Below, piece by piece: positions 51,450 to 60,834 of a stretch of 64,000 nt of DNA. The notes beneath the pieces were generated by a model. It made no database searches. It was not told the origin of the DNA and saw only the letters and a list, made by a program, of their open reading frames with translations. A program made the position numbers and the translations under genes. The DNA is taken from positions 62,001 to 126,000 of the forward strand of contig NZ_JNXE01000025.1 of assembly GCF_000716605.1 (NCBI RefSeq), read 5' to 3'. Each line of letters starts with the position of its first letter. The first letter of the stretch is position 1. This DNA comes from Streptomyces sp. NRRL F-525 (GTDB lineage: Bacteria; Actinomycetota; Actinomycetes; Streptomycetales; Streptomycetaceae).

Positions 51450-52352
51450 ATGTCCTCTCGTTCTTCCCGTCGCCGTACGCTGCGCTCCGCCTCGGCGCTG
51501 ACGCTCGCGCTCGGCACCGCGCTTCTCGCTCCGCTGCTCCTCGCCGGGACGGCGGGCGCGGCCACGGCACCGGCCACCGCCGCGCTGGGCAACGGCGGCA
51601 ACGAGGTCCTGTACACGGCCGCCGCGGGCCAGACCAACAAGGTGGTCGTCACCGCGTCGACGACCAACCTCTCGACCATCACCTACGTCATCGACGACGT
51701 CGTCACCATCAAGGCGGGCACGGGCTGCGCGTACCCGAGCGCCTCGGACCACACCAAGGTGTCCTGCACGGTGACGACCTTCGACAGTCAAGACCCGTAC
51801 CCCACCGTGCAGTTGACGCTCGGCAACGGCAACGACACGCTCGCTTACCACAACAGGACGAACCAGACGTACTACTTCGCCTCGATCGACCTGGGCGCCG
51901 GCAACGACAAGGCCACCGACGACGGCAGCGTCGACGGCAACTACGTCTCGGGCGGGACCGGCAACGACACCCTCGCCCTGGGCAAGTACTCGGTGGGCTG
52001 GGGAGACGACGGCAACGACACCATCAAGGCCGCCGCGGGCACCATCGCCCAGGGCGGCAACGGCAACGACACCATCACGACCACCGGCGACGCGGCCGAC
52101 GGCGGGGCCGGCAACGACGTCATCACCGGTGGCGCGGCCGCCCAGAGCCTGACCGGCGGCACCGGCAACGACCGGATCCACGGCGGCGCCGGGAACGACT
52201 TCATCTACGGCGGCACGGGCAACGACGTCCTCTACGGCGACGCCGGCGCCGACACGATCTACGGCAACTCGGGCAACGACACCCTGTGGGGCGGCACCGG
52301 CACGGACGTCCTGTCCGGCGGCCCGGGCCACAACGTCGTCCACCAGAACTGA
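51450..52352 (+). CDS. Secreted RTX-type calcium-binding repeat protein
   Basis: The 300-residue protein has a Sec signal (about residues 1-37, ending AGAA), an N-terminal domain of about 90 residues, then around ten glycine-aspartate nonapeptides of the GGxGxDxU type: GNGNDTLAY, GGTGNDTLAL, GGNGNDTIT, GGAGNDVIT, GGTGNDVLYGD. These form a calcium-dependent beta-roll. Unlike proteobacterial RTX toxins there is no type I secretion gene nearby; a Sec signal is used. The ATG at 51450 follows ACGGAGGTTG. It may be a surface or matrix protein. Confidence 0.9.
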   Translation: MSSRSSRRRTLRSASALTLALGTALLAPLLLAGTAGAATAPATAALGNGGNEVLYTAAAGQTNKVVVTASTTNLSTITYVIDDVVTIKAGTGCAYPSASDHTKVSCTVTTFDSQDPYPTVQLTLGNGNDTLAYHNRTNQTYYFASIDLGAGNDKATDDGSVDGNYVSGGTGNDTLALGKYSVGWGDDGNDTIKAAAGTIAQGGNGNDTITTTGDAADGGAGNDVITGGAAAQSLTGGTGNDRIHGGAGNDFIYGGTGNDVLYGDAGADTIYGNSGNDTLWGGTGTDVLSGGPGHNVVHQN

Positions 52353-52377
52353 CGCACGCCGACCTCTGAGCACCGGC

Positions 52378-52905
52378 TCAGGGCGTGGTGTAGCTGACCA
52401 CGGCCCGGGCCGGTCCGCGGAACGCCTCGTCGAACAGCGTGGACCGCTCGACGACGACGTCGACGGCTGTGCCGTTCGCGGCGGTCGACCGGTACTCCCA
52501 GGCGGGTACGCGCAGCGCCGAACCGCACAGCCCGTCCGGCAACGGGATCTCGGTGACGGCGTCCACGGGCATCCCGTACTTCTTGTCGAACAGCGCCCTC
52601 CCCTCCGGGAGGATGCCCGCACGGCGCAGGAAGTCCTTCGTCCGGCGGCTGGTGAACGTGACCTGGGCGCCGCCGTTCCGTGTGTAGTAGTGCACGTCGG
52701 TCGCGTCGGCGGGCAGCGGAGCACCTGCGGCGGTGATCACACCCGACAGCTTCAGATCGCTCCCGGCACAGGCCCGCGCGTCCCCGAACGGAGGGAACAA
52801 CTCGTCCCGCAGCAGCCAGACGGTCCCACCGGCCAGCGCCGCGAGCACCAGCACGACGATCCCCAGGCACGACCACCGGCGTCGCCGTCCGCCCCCGTCA
52901 CCCAT
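52378..52905 (-). CDS. Membrane-anchored hypothetical protein
   Basis: The 175-residue protein has a short basic N-terminus (GGGRRRRW), one membrane helix (CLGIVVLVLAALAGGTVWLL) and an outside domain with CAGSDLKLSGVITAAGAPLP, VHYYTRNGGAQVTF and an apparent second Cys in LPDGLCGSALRV, probably disulfide-bonded. GAGGGGGCG precedes the ATG at 52905. It faces the RTX gene tail to tail. No family recognised. Confidence 0.8.
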   Translation of the reverse strand: MGDGGGRRRRWSCLGIVVLVLAALAGGTVWLLRDELFPPFGDARACAGSDLKLSGVITAAGAPLPADATDVHYYTRNGGAQVTFTSRRTKDFLRRAGILPEGRALFDKKYGMPVDAVTEIPLPDGLCGSALRVPAWEYRSTAANGTAVDVVVERSTLFDEAFRGPARAVVSYTTP

Positions 52906-53117
52906 GAACGCCCCCTCGTCCACACCGGCCGACAGCCTTCCAGCACCGGCCTGGCGCAACAACTCCTTTCCCACCTGTCACAGCCATGTCATACGCTGCT
53001 CCCAGCAGCCGCGCCCCGCGCGTCACCGCGTCTCTCATCCGCGGTCACGTCCGGGTGTTGCGCGGCGCTCTCAACTCCCGGTCTCCTGACCGGTTTTCCT
53101 TGTGGGGGGAACAGCAC

Positions 53118-55064
53118 GTGCGGATGCGCAGCATCTCGACCGCGACAGCGCTCGCGGTCCTTCTCGGCTCGGCGGCGCTCAGCGTCGTAGCGACAGGTAC
53201 GGCCTCGGCGGCGACCGCCAACGTGACCACGCCCGGCGGCCTCGTCGCGGACGGCGCCCTCAAGCGGGTGTTCGTCGGCGACGGGTCGGCCGGGACGGTC
53301 GCGGCCACGGACTACTCGGGCAACGTCCTCGCCTCGGTCGGCGGCATCAGCGGGGTCACCGCCCTGGCCGTGTCCGACGACGGGACCACCGTGTACGCGG
53401 CGGCCCAGGGCACGCACGAGATCGTGGCGCTCGACGCGGCCACCCTCGACGTCAAGGCCCGCTACGCGGTGGCCACCACTGTGGGCCCGCGCTACGTCGC
53501 CTTCACCTCGGGCAAGCTCTGGTTCACCTACGGCGACCAGTGGGACAGCAACGTCGGCTCGGTCGACCCGGCCGTGGACCCGGCGAGCGGCACCGACCCG
53601 GTGACGCTCGGCCAACAGCCCGAGGGCATCTCGATCGACAACCCGGGCTTCCTCGACGCCGCCGCGTCCAGGCCCGGTGTCCTCGCCCTCGGCGAGACCG
53701 GCATCTCCACCGACTCGATGGCCGTCCTGGACGTCTCGGGGGCCACCCCGCAGAAGGTCGCCTACTACTCCGGCGACTACTCGCTCAACAGCGGTATCCA
53801 CGACATCGACCTGGTGCCCGGCGCCGACGAGGTGCTGGTCAACGGCGCGGTGCGGGACGCGTACGCAGACGGCAAGTTCACCCAGTCGGGCACCTATCCG
53901 AGCGGGCAGCAGGCCGACATCGCCCCGGACGGGACGGTCGCGTCGGTCAGCGACACCTCGGTCACGACGTACCGACCGAACGCCACGAAGGCGATCCGCA
54001 CGTACAACGTCGGCTCCTTCGACACGGCCGCCCTGGCCTGGGCGCCGGACAACTCGCGGATCTTCGCGCTCGTCGGCAGGTCGGGCGGCGGCTACGCGCT
54101 CAAGGCGCTGACCGACCCGGAGAAGAACGTCCCGACCCTCACGGTCAGCGCGCCCTCCTCCGCGCCCCGCGCCAAGAAGCTCACCGTCACCGGCAAGCTC
54201 TCGGCGAGCGTCGCGCTCCCGGCCGGCGCGAAGCTCCAGGTCACGCGCACCGACCTGGAGTCCACGAAGGGCAAGGCGCTGCCCGCCGTCACGGTGAAGG
54301 CGAACGGCACCTACTCCTTCACGGACACCCCGCCGGCCGGCGGCACCGTCACGTACAAGGTGAGCTACGCGGGCGACGCCGGGCACGCGGCGGTCAGCGC
54401 CTCCGACAAGGTCGCCGTCTCCCGCTCGGCCACCACCCTGAGCCTGAACAACAACGGCAAGCTGTACTCGTACGGCGCCGACGTGAAGTTCACCGCGCAC
54501 CTCGGCAAGACCTACAAGAACCGCACGGTCGCGATCTACTCGGACCCCTTCGGCGCCGACAAGCCGAAGAAGCTGGTCAAGACCGGCAAGGTCAACTCCA
54601 GCGGCAACATCTCCGTGACCGTGGACATGACCCGCGACACCGCCGTCTCCGCGGTCTTCGCCGGTGACGCCCGCTACGCCTCCAAGACGGTGAAGGCCAC
54701 GGCGTACGCCAAGGTCAAGGTCTCCACCGCGATCACCAAGCACTACAAGAAGGCGAAGATCGGCTCGACGTCGTACTACTGGTTCCACAAGAACTCGGCG
54801 CCGGTCGTCACCACGACGATGACCTACTACCAGAACCGCCAGGAGCGGCTGGACCTGCAGGTCTACTACGACGGCAGGTGGTACGACTCCGACTCGGAGT
54901 ACTTCGCCCTGAACACGAACGGCAAGGTCGCGGTGAGCCTCGGCGCACCCGGCGAGTCCGGCATCAAGGCCCGCATCCGGGCCGCGTACATCAACGGTTC
55001 GTCCGGCGACAACGTCAACTCGACGACGTACACGGGGTGGAAGTACCTGTACTTCTCCAACTAG
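53118..55064 (+). CDS. Secreted beta-propeller plus Ig-like surface protein
   Basis: The 648-residue protein has a Sec signal (about residues 1-32, ending ASAA). A YncE-like propeller region follows at about 35-330 (FVGDGSAGTVAATDYSGN, LAVSDDGTTVYAAAQGT, VLVNGAVRDAY). Next are one or two Ig-like/Big_3 domains at about 335-540 (KKLTVTGKLSASVALPAG, VTYKVSYAGDAGHAAVSA) and a C-terminal Tyr/Lys-rich beta domain. The GTG at 53118 has GGGGGGA upstream; ATG 53124 is the alternative. No anchor is visible, so it is probably released or held non-covalently. A strong terminator follows. Confidence 0.85.
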   Translation: MRMRSISTATALAVLLGSAALSVVATGTASAATANVTTPGGLVADGALKRVFVGDGSAGTVAATDYSGNVLASVGGISGVTALAVSDDGTTVYAAAQGTHEIVALDAATLDVKARYAVATTVGPRYVAFTSGKLWFTYGDQWDSNVGSVDPAVDPASGTDPVTLGQQPEGISIDNPGFLDAAASRPGVLALGETGISTDSMAVLDVSGATPQKVAYYSGDYSLNSGIHDIDLVPGADEVLVNGAVRDAYADGKFTQSGTYPSGQQADIAPDGTVASVSDTSVTTYRPNATKAIRTYNVGSFDTAALAWAPDNSRIFALVGRSGGGYALKALTDPEKNVPTLTVSAPSSAPRAKKLTVTGKLSASVALPAGAKLQVTRTDLESTKGKALPAVTVKANGTYSFTDTPPAGGTVTYKVSYAGDAGHAAVSASDKVAVSRSATTLSLNNNGKLYSYGADVKFTAHLGKTYKNRTVAIYSDPFGADKPKKLVKTGKVNSSGNISVTVDMTRDTAVSAVFAGDARYASKTVKATAYAKVKVSTAITKHYKKAKIGSTSYYWFHKNSAPVVTTTMTYYQNRQERLDLQVYYDGRWYDSDSEYFALNTNGKVAVSLGAPGESGIKARIRAAYINGSSGDNVNSTTYTGWKYLYFSN

Positions 55065-55105
55065 TACCTGTTTCCCCAGGCGTTGGGGTTCACGGGGTGC
55101 CTGGG

Positions 55106-55146
55106 CAGCCCCGCTTCGAGGACCGTGTGTCCTCGGGGCGGGGCTG
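55106..55146 (+). terminator. Strong terminator after the surface-protein gene
   Basis: Eighteen-base arms (55106-55123 and 55129-55146) match at 16 of 18 positions around a five-base loop, 41 bases after the stop. It lies between convergent genes and may serve both. Confidence 0.8.
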
Positions 55147-55162
55147 TTCGCGTGTCCGCCGG

Positions 55163-55798
55163 CTAAACCGCGTCCAGCCCCGTCATGAGCTGTCCGTACG
55201 CCCCCTCCGCGGCCGCGACCGCGTCGTCGTACGCCTCGTCGGCGGTGCGCCCTGACGTGATCGTCCGCCAGTTCTCGTGCCCCAACTCCTGCTGTACGGC
55301 GATCAGATGGGACGCGGCCAGGTGTCTGACGATCGGTGGCGCGGCGCCGGAGCCGGTCGGCAGGGCGTCCGCGAGCGCGTCGATGTCCTGGCTGGTGTAC
55401 CGCTGTCTCATGCCGACGCGGAGGGTGGGCGTGCGGTGGATGAGGTCCTGGAAGGACAGGATCTCGGGGTGGTCGTTCAGCCCGGTGATCGGGTCGCGGG
55501 CGGCGAGTCCGGCCAGGAAGTGGTCGCGCAGGGCCGCGGTCGGGGTCAGACCGGCGGGGCGCTCCCGCACCACGCGGGCCGCTTCGCCGAGGTGGTCGGC
55601 GAAGCGGTGCAGGACCAGGTCCTCCTTGGTCGGGAAGTACCGGAACAGCGTGGCCTTGGAGACCTCGGCCGCCGCCGCGACCTCGACGACGGACACCTCG
55701 TCGAAACCCTGGGCGCGGAAGAGGCGGAGGGCTTCCTGAGCGATGAGGTTCCGCGTGCGTTCCTTCTTGCGCTCGCGGAGACCGGCGGGTTCGTCCAT
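55163..55798 (-). CDS. TetR-family regulator of the FAD monooxygenase
   Basis: The 211-residue protein has a TetR helix-turn-helix at about residues 10-60 (RTRNLIAQEALRLFRAQGF, EVAAAAEVSKATLFRYFPT) and a helical ligand domain ending LMTGLDAV. The ATG at 55798 gives the standard N-terminus. It diverges from the FAD monooxygenase, and three TGAGAC repeats lie between them. Repression of the monooxygenase until a phenolic or polyketide ligand appears is the usual logic of this pairing. Confidence 0.92.
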   Translation of the reverse strand: MDEPAGLRERKKERTRNLIAQEALRLFRAQGFDEVSVVEVAAAAEVSKATLFRYFPTKEDLVLHRFADHLGEAARVVRERPAGLTPTAALRDHFLAGLAARDPITGLNDHPEILSFQDLIHRTPTLRVGMRQRYTSQDIDALADALPTGSGAAPPIVRHLAASHLIAVQQELGHENWRTITSGRTADEAYDDAVAAAEGAYGQLMTGLDAV

Positions 55799-55820
55799 GC
55801 CCTCGACTTTACCAGAATGA

Positions 55821-55860
55821 TGAGACTCGGGATTGGATGAGACCGAGAATCTTCTGAGAC
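55821..55860. promoter_or_regulatory. Three TGAGAC direct repeats spaced 17 bp
   Basis: TGAGAC occurs at 55821-55826, 55838-55843 and 55855-55860, exactly 17 bases apart. CTCGG/CCGAG inverted elements accompany the first two. The array occupies the gap between divergent tetR and monooxygenase genes and is a candidate TetR operator. Confidence 0.5.
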
Positions 55861-55937
55861 CGGGTTGCATTTTCTCGCGGACCGATGTTCCATGGACGGA
55901 CGACGACGCGTGGACACACGACGACGAGGGGATCTCC

Positions 55938-57467
55938 ATGACCGACGACGGTGTACTGATCGTGGGCGCCGGGCCGACCGGGCTCACGCTGGCCATCGAG
56001 CTGGCCCGGCGCGGTGCGGGGGTGCGGATCGTGGACGCGGCCCCGGTCCCGCACCGGGAGTCGCGGGGCAAGGGCCTGCAGCCGCGCACCCTGGAGGTTC
56101 TGGAGGACGTCGGCATCACCGGGCGCGCCCTCGCGGCCGGGACGACACGGATGCCGTTCCGCAAGTACTTCGACGGCGCGCACGTGAACGACACGGACCC
56201 CTTCGCGGACGCCCGCCCCACCCCCGACGCGCCGTACGAGCGAGGGGTCCTCATAGGGCAGTGGCAGGTGGAGAAGCTCTTGCGCGAGCGGCTCGCGGAG
56301 TTCGGGGTCGCCGTCGAGGGCGGCACGGAGGTCACCGGGTTCGGGCAGGACGAGGGCGGTGTCACCGCCGTCCTCGCCGACGGGGAGCGGATCCGGGCCG
56401 GTTATCTCGTCGGCTGCGACGGCGGGCGCAGCCGGATCCGCAAGGCGATGGGGGTGCGTTTCGACGGCACGACGGACGAGACCCAGTCGATGGTCGTCGG
56501 TGACGTCGAGGCCGAGGGGATCAGCCGGGACGTCTGGCATCAGTGGTTCGCGTCGGACGGGAGCGGAGTCATGCTCTGCCCCATGCCCGGCACGGACTCC
56601 TTCCAGTTCCAGGCCGGCCCCGAACTCGACGCGAGCGGCGAGCCGTTGCCGCCGTCACTGGAGAGCTTCCAGCGGATCTTCGACCGGTACGCGCAGGTAC
56701 CCGGCATCACGCTGACCGACCCGACCTGGCTCTCCCTCTGGCGGGTCAACGTCCGCATGGTCGACCGGATGCGCGTCGGCCGGGTCCTCCTGGCCGGGGA
56801 CGCCGCCCACATCCACCCGATCGCCGGCGGCCTCGGCATGAACACCGGCATCCAGGACGCCTACAACCTGGGCTGGAAACTGGCCCTCGCGACCGCCGGG
56901 CAGGCGGGCCCCGGACTGCTGGACACCTACGAGGAGGAGCGCCTCCCGGTGGCCGCCTGGACGCTGGGCATCACCAGCGACCTGTACGCCCGGGTGCGCG
57001 AGGCGGTCAAGGAACCCGGCACCGGCGTGGAGGCCGCGGCCCCGCCCCCTATGGGCACCGGTTACCGCTGGAGTTCCCTCGCCGCCACCGCGACCGCCGG
57101 TGACCCCGCCGTCCTGCGCCCCGGCGACCGCGCTCCCGACGCTCCGTGCCTGGACGCCTCGGGCAGCCCGGTCCGGCTCTTCCAGGTGTACGCGGACCCG
57201 CGCTTCACGCTGCTCGGCTTCGGGGCCGAAGTCGCGGACGCGGTCGGCAAGTTGGGGGCCGAGCACGGCGATCTGCTGCAGGCGTTCGCGGTGGACGGCG
57301 GCGGTGAGCTGCGGGACCACGAGGGGCACGCCCGTCGCGCGTACGGCGTCACCGGCCCGGCGCTGGTGCTGGTCCGCCCCGACAACCACATGGCGCTGCT
57401 CACCCGGGACCCGGCAGAAGTGGCCGACTACCTAACCCGAATCACCACATTCCCCCCGAAAGAGTGA
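55938..57467 (+). CDS. FAD-dependent aromatic/polyketide monooxygenase
   Basis: The 509-residue flavoprotein hydroxylase has GAGPTGLTLAIELARRG, an RGKGLQPRTLEVL motif, the second motif GCDGGRSRIRKAMG and the FAD-ribityl motif LLAGDAAHIHPIAGGLGMN. A C-terminal thioredoxin-like domain (about 400-509) is typical of class A resistance and polyketide hydroxylases such as rifampicin or tetracycline-modifying relatives. GAGGGGATCTCC leads to the ATG at 55938. It is divergent from its TetR gene. The natural substrate is unknown. Confidence 0.92.
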   Translation: MTDDGVLIVGAGPTGLTLAIELARRGAGVRIVDAAPVPHRESRGKGLQPRTLEVLEDVGITGRALAAGTTRMPFRKYFDGAHVNDTDPFADARPTPDAPYERGVLIGQWQVEKLLRERLAEFGVAVEGGTEVTGFGQDEGGVTAVLADGERIRAGYLVGCDGGRSRIRKAMGVRFDGTTDETQSMVVGDVEAEGISRDVWHQWFASDGSGVMLCPMPGTDSFQFQAGPELDASGEPLPPSLESFQRIFDRYAQVPGITLTDPTWLSLWRVNVRMVDRMRVGRVLLAGDAAHIHPIAGGLGMNTGIQDAYNLGWKLALATAGQAGPGLLDTYEEERLPVAAWTLGITSDLYARVREAVKEPGTGVEAAAPPPMGTGYRWSSLAATATAGDPAVLRPGDRAPDAPCLDASGSPVRLFQVYADPRFTLLGFGAEVADAVGKLGAEHGDLLQAFAVDGGGELRDHEGHARRAYGVTGPALVLVRPDNHMALLTRDPAEVADYLTRITTFPPKE

Positions 57468-57479
57468 TACTCGGAGTAT
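57467..57479. promoter_or_regulatory. Palindrome over the DUF6479 start
   Basis: ATACTC-G-GAGTAT is a perfect 6-bp inverted repeat around one base, starting at the last base of the monooxygenase gene and covering the first ATG of the next. It may be an operator or a translation-affecting hairpin. Confidence 0.4.
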
Positions 57480-57849
57480 GAGCATGGCAACGTATGAAGT
57501 GCTGGCCGCGTCGCACAACACGCTCGACGTGGGCGCCGCCTTTCTCGGTGGCCTGCTGATCGCGGGCGCGCTGGTCTGGGCCATCTACTTCGGCATGAAG
57601 GTCCGGGACCAGGAACTTCCACGGCCGCTCCCCGAGGAGCAGCCCCACCTCCCCGCGGGCGGCGCCGTCCACGAGATGAGCGAGATGCGGGAGCCCGACG
57701 AGATGCCCGTCGCCTCGGAGGAGAAGGAGCGGCTGATGCCGTACCAGCTCCATCACTCCGGGACCAGGACGGGCAAGGACCAGAGCCGGCTGCGCTGGCT
57801 GCCCGGGAGGAGCGGTTCCTTCGGCGGGGGCGGCATAGGCCACGTGTGA
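57478..57849 (+). CDS. DUF6479 family small membrane protein
   Basis: The 123-residue protein has one membrane helix near the N-terminus (FLGGLLIAGALVWAIYFGMKV), then RDQELPRPLPEEQPHLPAGG, the pattern of DUF6479, and a long hydrophilic Glu/Met-rich tail. ATG 57478 or 57484 can start it. It follows the monooxygenase by 10 bases and may be co-transcribed. Function unknown; these proteins are common in Streptomyces. Confidence 0.75.
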   Translation: MSMATYEVLAASHNTLDVGAAFLGGLLIAGALVWAIYFGMKVRDQELPRPLPEEQPHLPAGGAVHEMSEMREPDEMPVASEEKERLMPYQLHHSGTRTGKDQSRLRWLPGRSGSFGGGGIGHV

Positions 57850-57870
57850 CCGCTGGGTGACGGTGTGGCC

Positions 57871-58983
57871 TCAGGCCTCCGCCGCGGGCAGCGTCACCTC
57901 GAACCGGCAGCCGCCCGACACGTTCCGTACGGCGGCCCGTCCCTGATGCGCCTCTACGATCCCGCGCACGATGGCGAGCCCCAGCCCGGCTCCGGCGGGC
58001 GGGGTCCGGGCGTGCGTGCCGCGCCACCCGGTGTCGAAGACGCGCGGCAGATCGTCCTCCGGGATCCCGCCGCACCCGTCCGTCACCGACAGCACGACCC
58101 CGTCGGCGGTCCGCTCGGCGGCGATGGCCACCGTGCCGTCGGCGGGCGTCCGGCGGATCGCGTTGACCAGCAGATTCCCCAGCACCCGGCTCATCTCCTT
58201 GCCGTCGACCTCGACGGGCACCGGTTCGATCCGGTCGCCGACCAGCCGTACGCCGTGCTCGCGCGCGAGCGGGTCCGCGCCGGCGAGGGCGTCGCCGATG
58301 AGGTCGTACAGGGACATGCGGGAGCGGGTGAGGGCGAGCGAGCCGGCGTGGATGCGGGAGAGTTCGAAGAGGTCGCCGACCATGTCGTTGAGGCGTTCCA
58401 CCTCGGTGCGGATCTGGCGGAGGTAGCGGCCGGGGTCGGCGGCGACCCCGTCCTCCAGGGCCTCGGACATCGCGCGGAGACCGGCCAGCGGGGTGCGCAG
58501 GTCGTGCGAGATCCAGGCGACGAGTTCACGGCGGGAGGACTCCAACGCCCGTTCGCGGTCGCGGGATTCGGCGAGTTTGGCGCTGGTGGCGGCCAACTCG
58601 CGGCTGACGTCGGCGAGTTCGGCATTGGCGGGGCGGGCCGGGGCGGAGTAGTCGCCGCCGTCGCCGAAGTCGCGGGCGGCGAGGACGAGTTCGCGGCTGC
58701 GGGCGACGACCCAGCGGCCGAGCAGCAGGGCGGTGAGCAGGGAGACGACGGCGGCCATCGCGACCACGGTCGTGACCACGGACAGATCGTGCCGGGACAG
58801 GAACATCGCCTGCGCCACGGCGAGCGTCCCGGCGAGCATCGCGGTCACCGCGACCGCGGCGACGACGGACACGGACGCGGTGAGCGAGCGTCGGCGCAGC
58901 AACCACAGGGCACCGGCCCCGAGCACTCCGGCGGCAGCGGCTCCGAGAAAGGCGAACAGGGCGATGAGCAGGGCGTCACGCAT
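57871..58983 (-). CDS. Sensor histidine kinase
   Basis: The 370-residue kinase has two pairs of N-terminal helices (about residues 3-30 and 36-90) with almost no outside loop. A HAMP-like linker, the DHp box [13 protein letters not shown] (His160) and a HATPase domain with [16 protein letters not shown] and [11 protein letters not shown] follow. The very short extracytoplasmic part suggests it senses changes within or near the membrane. Its start lies 6 bases after the response-regulator stop, so both form one operon. Confidence 0.92.
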   Translation of the reverse strand: MRDALLIALFAFLGAAAAGVLGAGALWLLRRRSLTASVSVVAAVAVTAMLAGTLAVAQAMFLSRHDLSVVTTVVAMAAVVSLLTALLLGRWVVARSRELVLAARDFGDGGDYSAPARPANAELADVSRELAATSAKLAESRDRERALESSRRELVAWISHDLRTPLAGLRAMSEALEDGVAADPGRYLRQIRTEVERLNDMVGDLFELSRIHAGSLALTRSRMSLYDLIGDALAGADPLAREHGVRLVGDRIEPVPVEVDGKEMSRVLGNLLVNAIRRTPADGTVAIAAERTADGVVLSVTDGCGGIPEDDLPRVFDTGWRGTHARTPPAGAGLGLAIVRGIVEAHQGRAAVRNVSGGCRFEVTLPAAEA

Positions 58984-58989
58984 GACCGG

Positions 58990-59727
58990 TCAGTCCTCCT
59001 CGGTGCCGGTGGGATCGAAGCGGTATCCGATCCCCCACACCGTCTGGATGAACCGCGGCCGCCCCGGATCGTCCTCGACCTTCCCGCGCAGCCGCCGTAC
59101 GTGCACGGTGACGGTCGACAGATCACCGAAGTCCCACCCCCACACCTCGCGCATCAGATCCTCCCGCCCGTACACCCGCCCCGGATTCCGGAGGAAGAAG
59201 GCGAGAAGGTCGAACTCCCGGTGGGTGAGGGAGAGTTCGGCACCGTCCTTGGTGGCGCGGCGGGCGGCGCGGTCGAGGGTCAGTCCCCCGGCGCTGAGCG
59301 GGGTCGCGGGTCCGACGGGCGACCGGGACCGCCGCAGCACCGACTCCACCCGCAGCACCAGCTCCCTCGGGCTGAACGGCTTGGTGACGTAGTCGTCGGC
59401 CCCGACCTCCAGCCCCAGGATCCGGTCGTCCTCGTCCCCGCGAGCGGTCAGCATGATCACCGGCACGGGCCCGCGCCCCCGCATCCGCCGGCAGACCTCC
59501 AGCCCGTCCATCCCCGGCAGCATCAGATCGAGCACGACGAGATCGGGCCAGTGGGCGTCGGCCCGGGCCAGCGCCTCCGGCCCGTCGGCGGCCCGTTCCA
59601 CGACATATCCGGCCCGGTCGAGATACCCGGAGACGACCTCGGCGACGGTCGGATCGTCATCGACGACCAGCACCCGGGCGCCGACCGCCCCCTCGGCCTT
59701 CCCGGCCTTCTCGTACGACTGCTGCAT
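58990..59727 (-). CDS. OmpR-family response regulator
   Basis: The 245-residue protein has a receiver domain with phospho-acceptor Asp67 (VLDLMLPGMDG), the DDD acidic pocket, and KPFSPREL. A winged-helix domain follows (LTHREFDLLAFFLRNPGRV, DLSTVTVHVRRLRGKVEDD, WGIGYRF). It is the first gene of the operon with the histidine kinase. Target genes are not evident; envelope genes nearby are candidates. Confidence 0.94.
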   Translation of the reverse strand: MQQSYEKAGKAEGAVGARVLVVDDDPTVAEVVSGYLDRAGYVVERAADGPEALARADAHWPDLVVLDLMLPGMDGLEVCRRMRGRGPVPVIMLTARGDEDDRILGLEVGADDYVTKPFSPRELVLRVESVLRRSRSPVGPATPLSAGGLTLDRAARRATKDGAELSLTHREFDLLAFFLRNPGRVYGREDLMREVWGWDFGDLSTVTVHVRRLRGKVEDDPGRPRFIQTVWGIGYRFDPTGTEED

Positions 59728-59815
59728 GCGGCCAGCCTCGCACCACGACGACTCCGACGTGCCGCCGCACCGGCTCCGGGCACCGGACGTCCGTGTTTCG
59801 TAAGATCCGCCGGCC

Positions 59816-60097
59816 TCAGCCGAACCGCCTGCGGACCGACAGAAGCGCGATGTATCCGCCCACCGCCAGGGGCACGCCCACCGCGCACAGCAGGACGCTC
59901 GCGGCCGAGCCGAAGGCCGTCAGTGACGTCCCGGTCAGGGCCACCGCGGCAGCGGCGGACTCCGCCCGGAGCTGCGGCGCCGTACGCCTGCTGCTCCCGG
60001 GCTTGACGAGCTGGCGGCCGAGAAGGATCTGCACGGCGTTGACCGCGGCCATGACGGCGGCGAGCACGCCCACGACGAGCATGTATATGTCGGGCAC
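59816..60097 (-). CDS. Small membrane protein
   Basis: The 93-residue protein has two hydrophobic segments (YMLVVGVLAAVMAAVNAVQIL and SAASVLLCAVGVPLAVGGYIALL) separated by a basic, Ala-rich loop. No family recognised. It lies 88 bases upstream of the response-regulator gene on the same strand, so it could be in the same transcript. Confidence 0.65.
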   Translation of the reverse strand: MPDIYMLVVGVLAAVMAAVNAVQILLGRQLVKPGSSRRTAPQLRAESAAAAVALTGTSLTAFGSAASVLLCAVGVPLAVGGYIALLSVRRRFG

Positions 60098-60246
60098 GGC
60101 GAGAAACTACCGTGCCCGCACCAGCCGGAACGCGCCGCCCTCGGCGTCGGCTTCTTCATGAGGGGCTACGGCGGCGCGCCCGTCCAGCGCCGCCGGCCTG
60201 GAGCGGGCCGTGGCGGCGGGACGGGCGGGGGTGGTGGCGCGGGTCT

Positions 60247-60762
60247 CTAGCGCCTGGCCCCGGACGCCGCCGGGTCGTACACCGCCAGGGCCCAGATCAC
60301 GAACACGTCCACCGCGATCATGATCACCGACCAGACCGGGGCGTACGGGAGGAACATGAACTGGAGGATCGCGCTGAGGCTCGCGAGGACGATGCCGCAG
60401 ACGCGGGCCCAGCTCATGCCGCTGAGGATGCCCCAGCCGGTGATCGCGCCCACCGCGCCGAGGCAGATGAGGATGACGCCCCAGCCGGTGAGGTTGATGC
60501 TGTAGACGTACGAGCCGACGCGGGTGTACACGTCGTCCTTCGCGAGGGCGGAGATGCCCTGGAGGATGGCGATGACACCGTTCATCAGCATCAGGACACC
60601 GGCGAAGACCGCGCCGCCGGCCGCGAGGCCGCCGCCGGACGGGGGCGCGCCGTGGCCCCGGGTGCCGGGGGCCTGGCCGGCGTCGTTCCAGGCCGGGGGC
60701 TGCTCCTGGCCGCCGGCGGACGGCGAGTGCGGCTGCTGCGTCGAGTGCGGCTGCTGGGTCAT
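60247..60762 (-). CDS. DUF7144-type four-helix membrane protein
   Basis: The 171-residue protein has a Gln/Pro/Gly-rich N-terminal tail (about 60 residues with TQQPHSTQQPHS). Four helices follow: FAGVLMLMNGVIAILQGI, GWGVILICLGAVGAITGWG, ARVCGIVLASLSAILQFMF and VIMIAVDVFVIWALAVY. This matches the DUF7144 family. The ATG at 60762 is preceded by GAGAGGTGGGG. Function unknown. Confidence 0.82.
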   Translation of the reverse strand: MTQQPHSTQQPHSPSAGGQEQPPAWNDAGQAPGTRGHGAPPSGGGLAAGGAVFAGVLMLMNGVIAILQGISALAKDDVYTRVGSYVYSINLTGWGVILICLGAVGAITGWGILSGMSWARVCGIVLASLSAILQFMFLPYAPVWSVIMIAVDVFVIWALAVYDPAASGARR

Positions 60763-60834
60763 GGCCGTACCCCACCTCTCTGTGGTGTGTGGTGCTTCGA
60801 CCATCCGGCCGCCGCACCCCCTCCACCAGGGGGG

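Noticed and set aside
52989..54788. 599-codon frame antisense to the beta-propeller protein
   Set aside because: Arg/Val/Gly/Asp-rich shadow sequence without a ribosome site.
57865..60006. 713-codon frame antisense to the two-component system
   Set aside because: It covers the kinase and regulator in reverse with shadow composition; the real genes carry all expected motifs.
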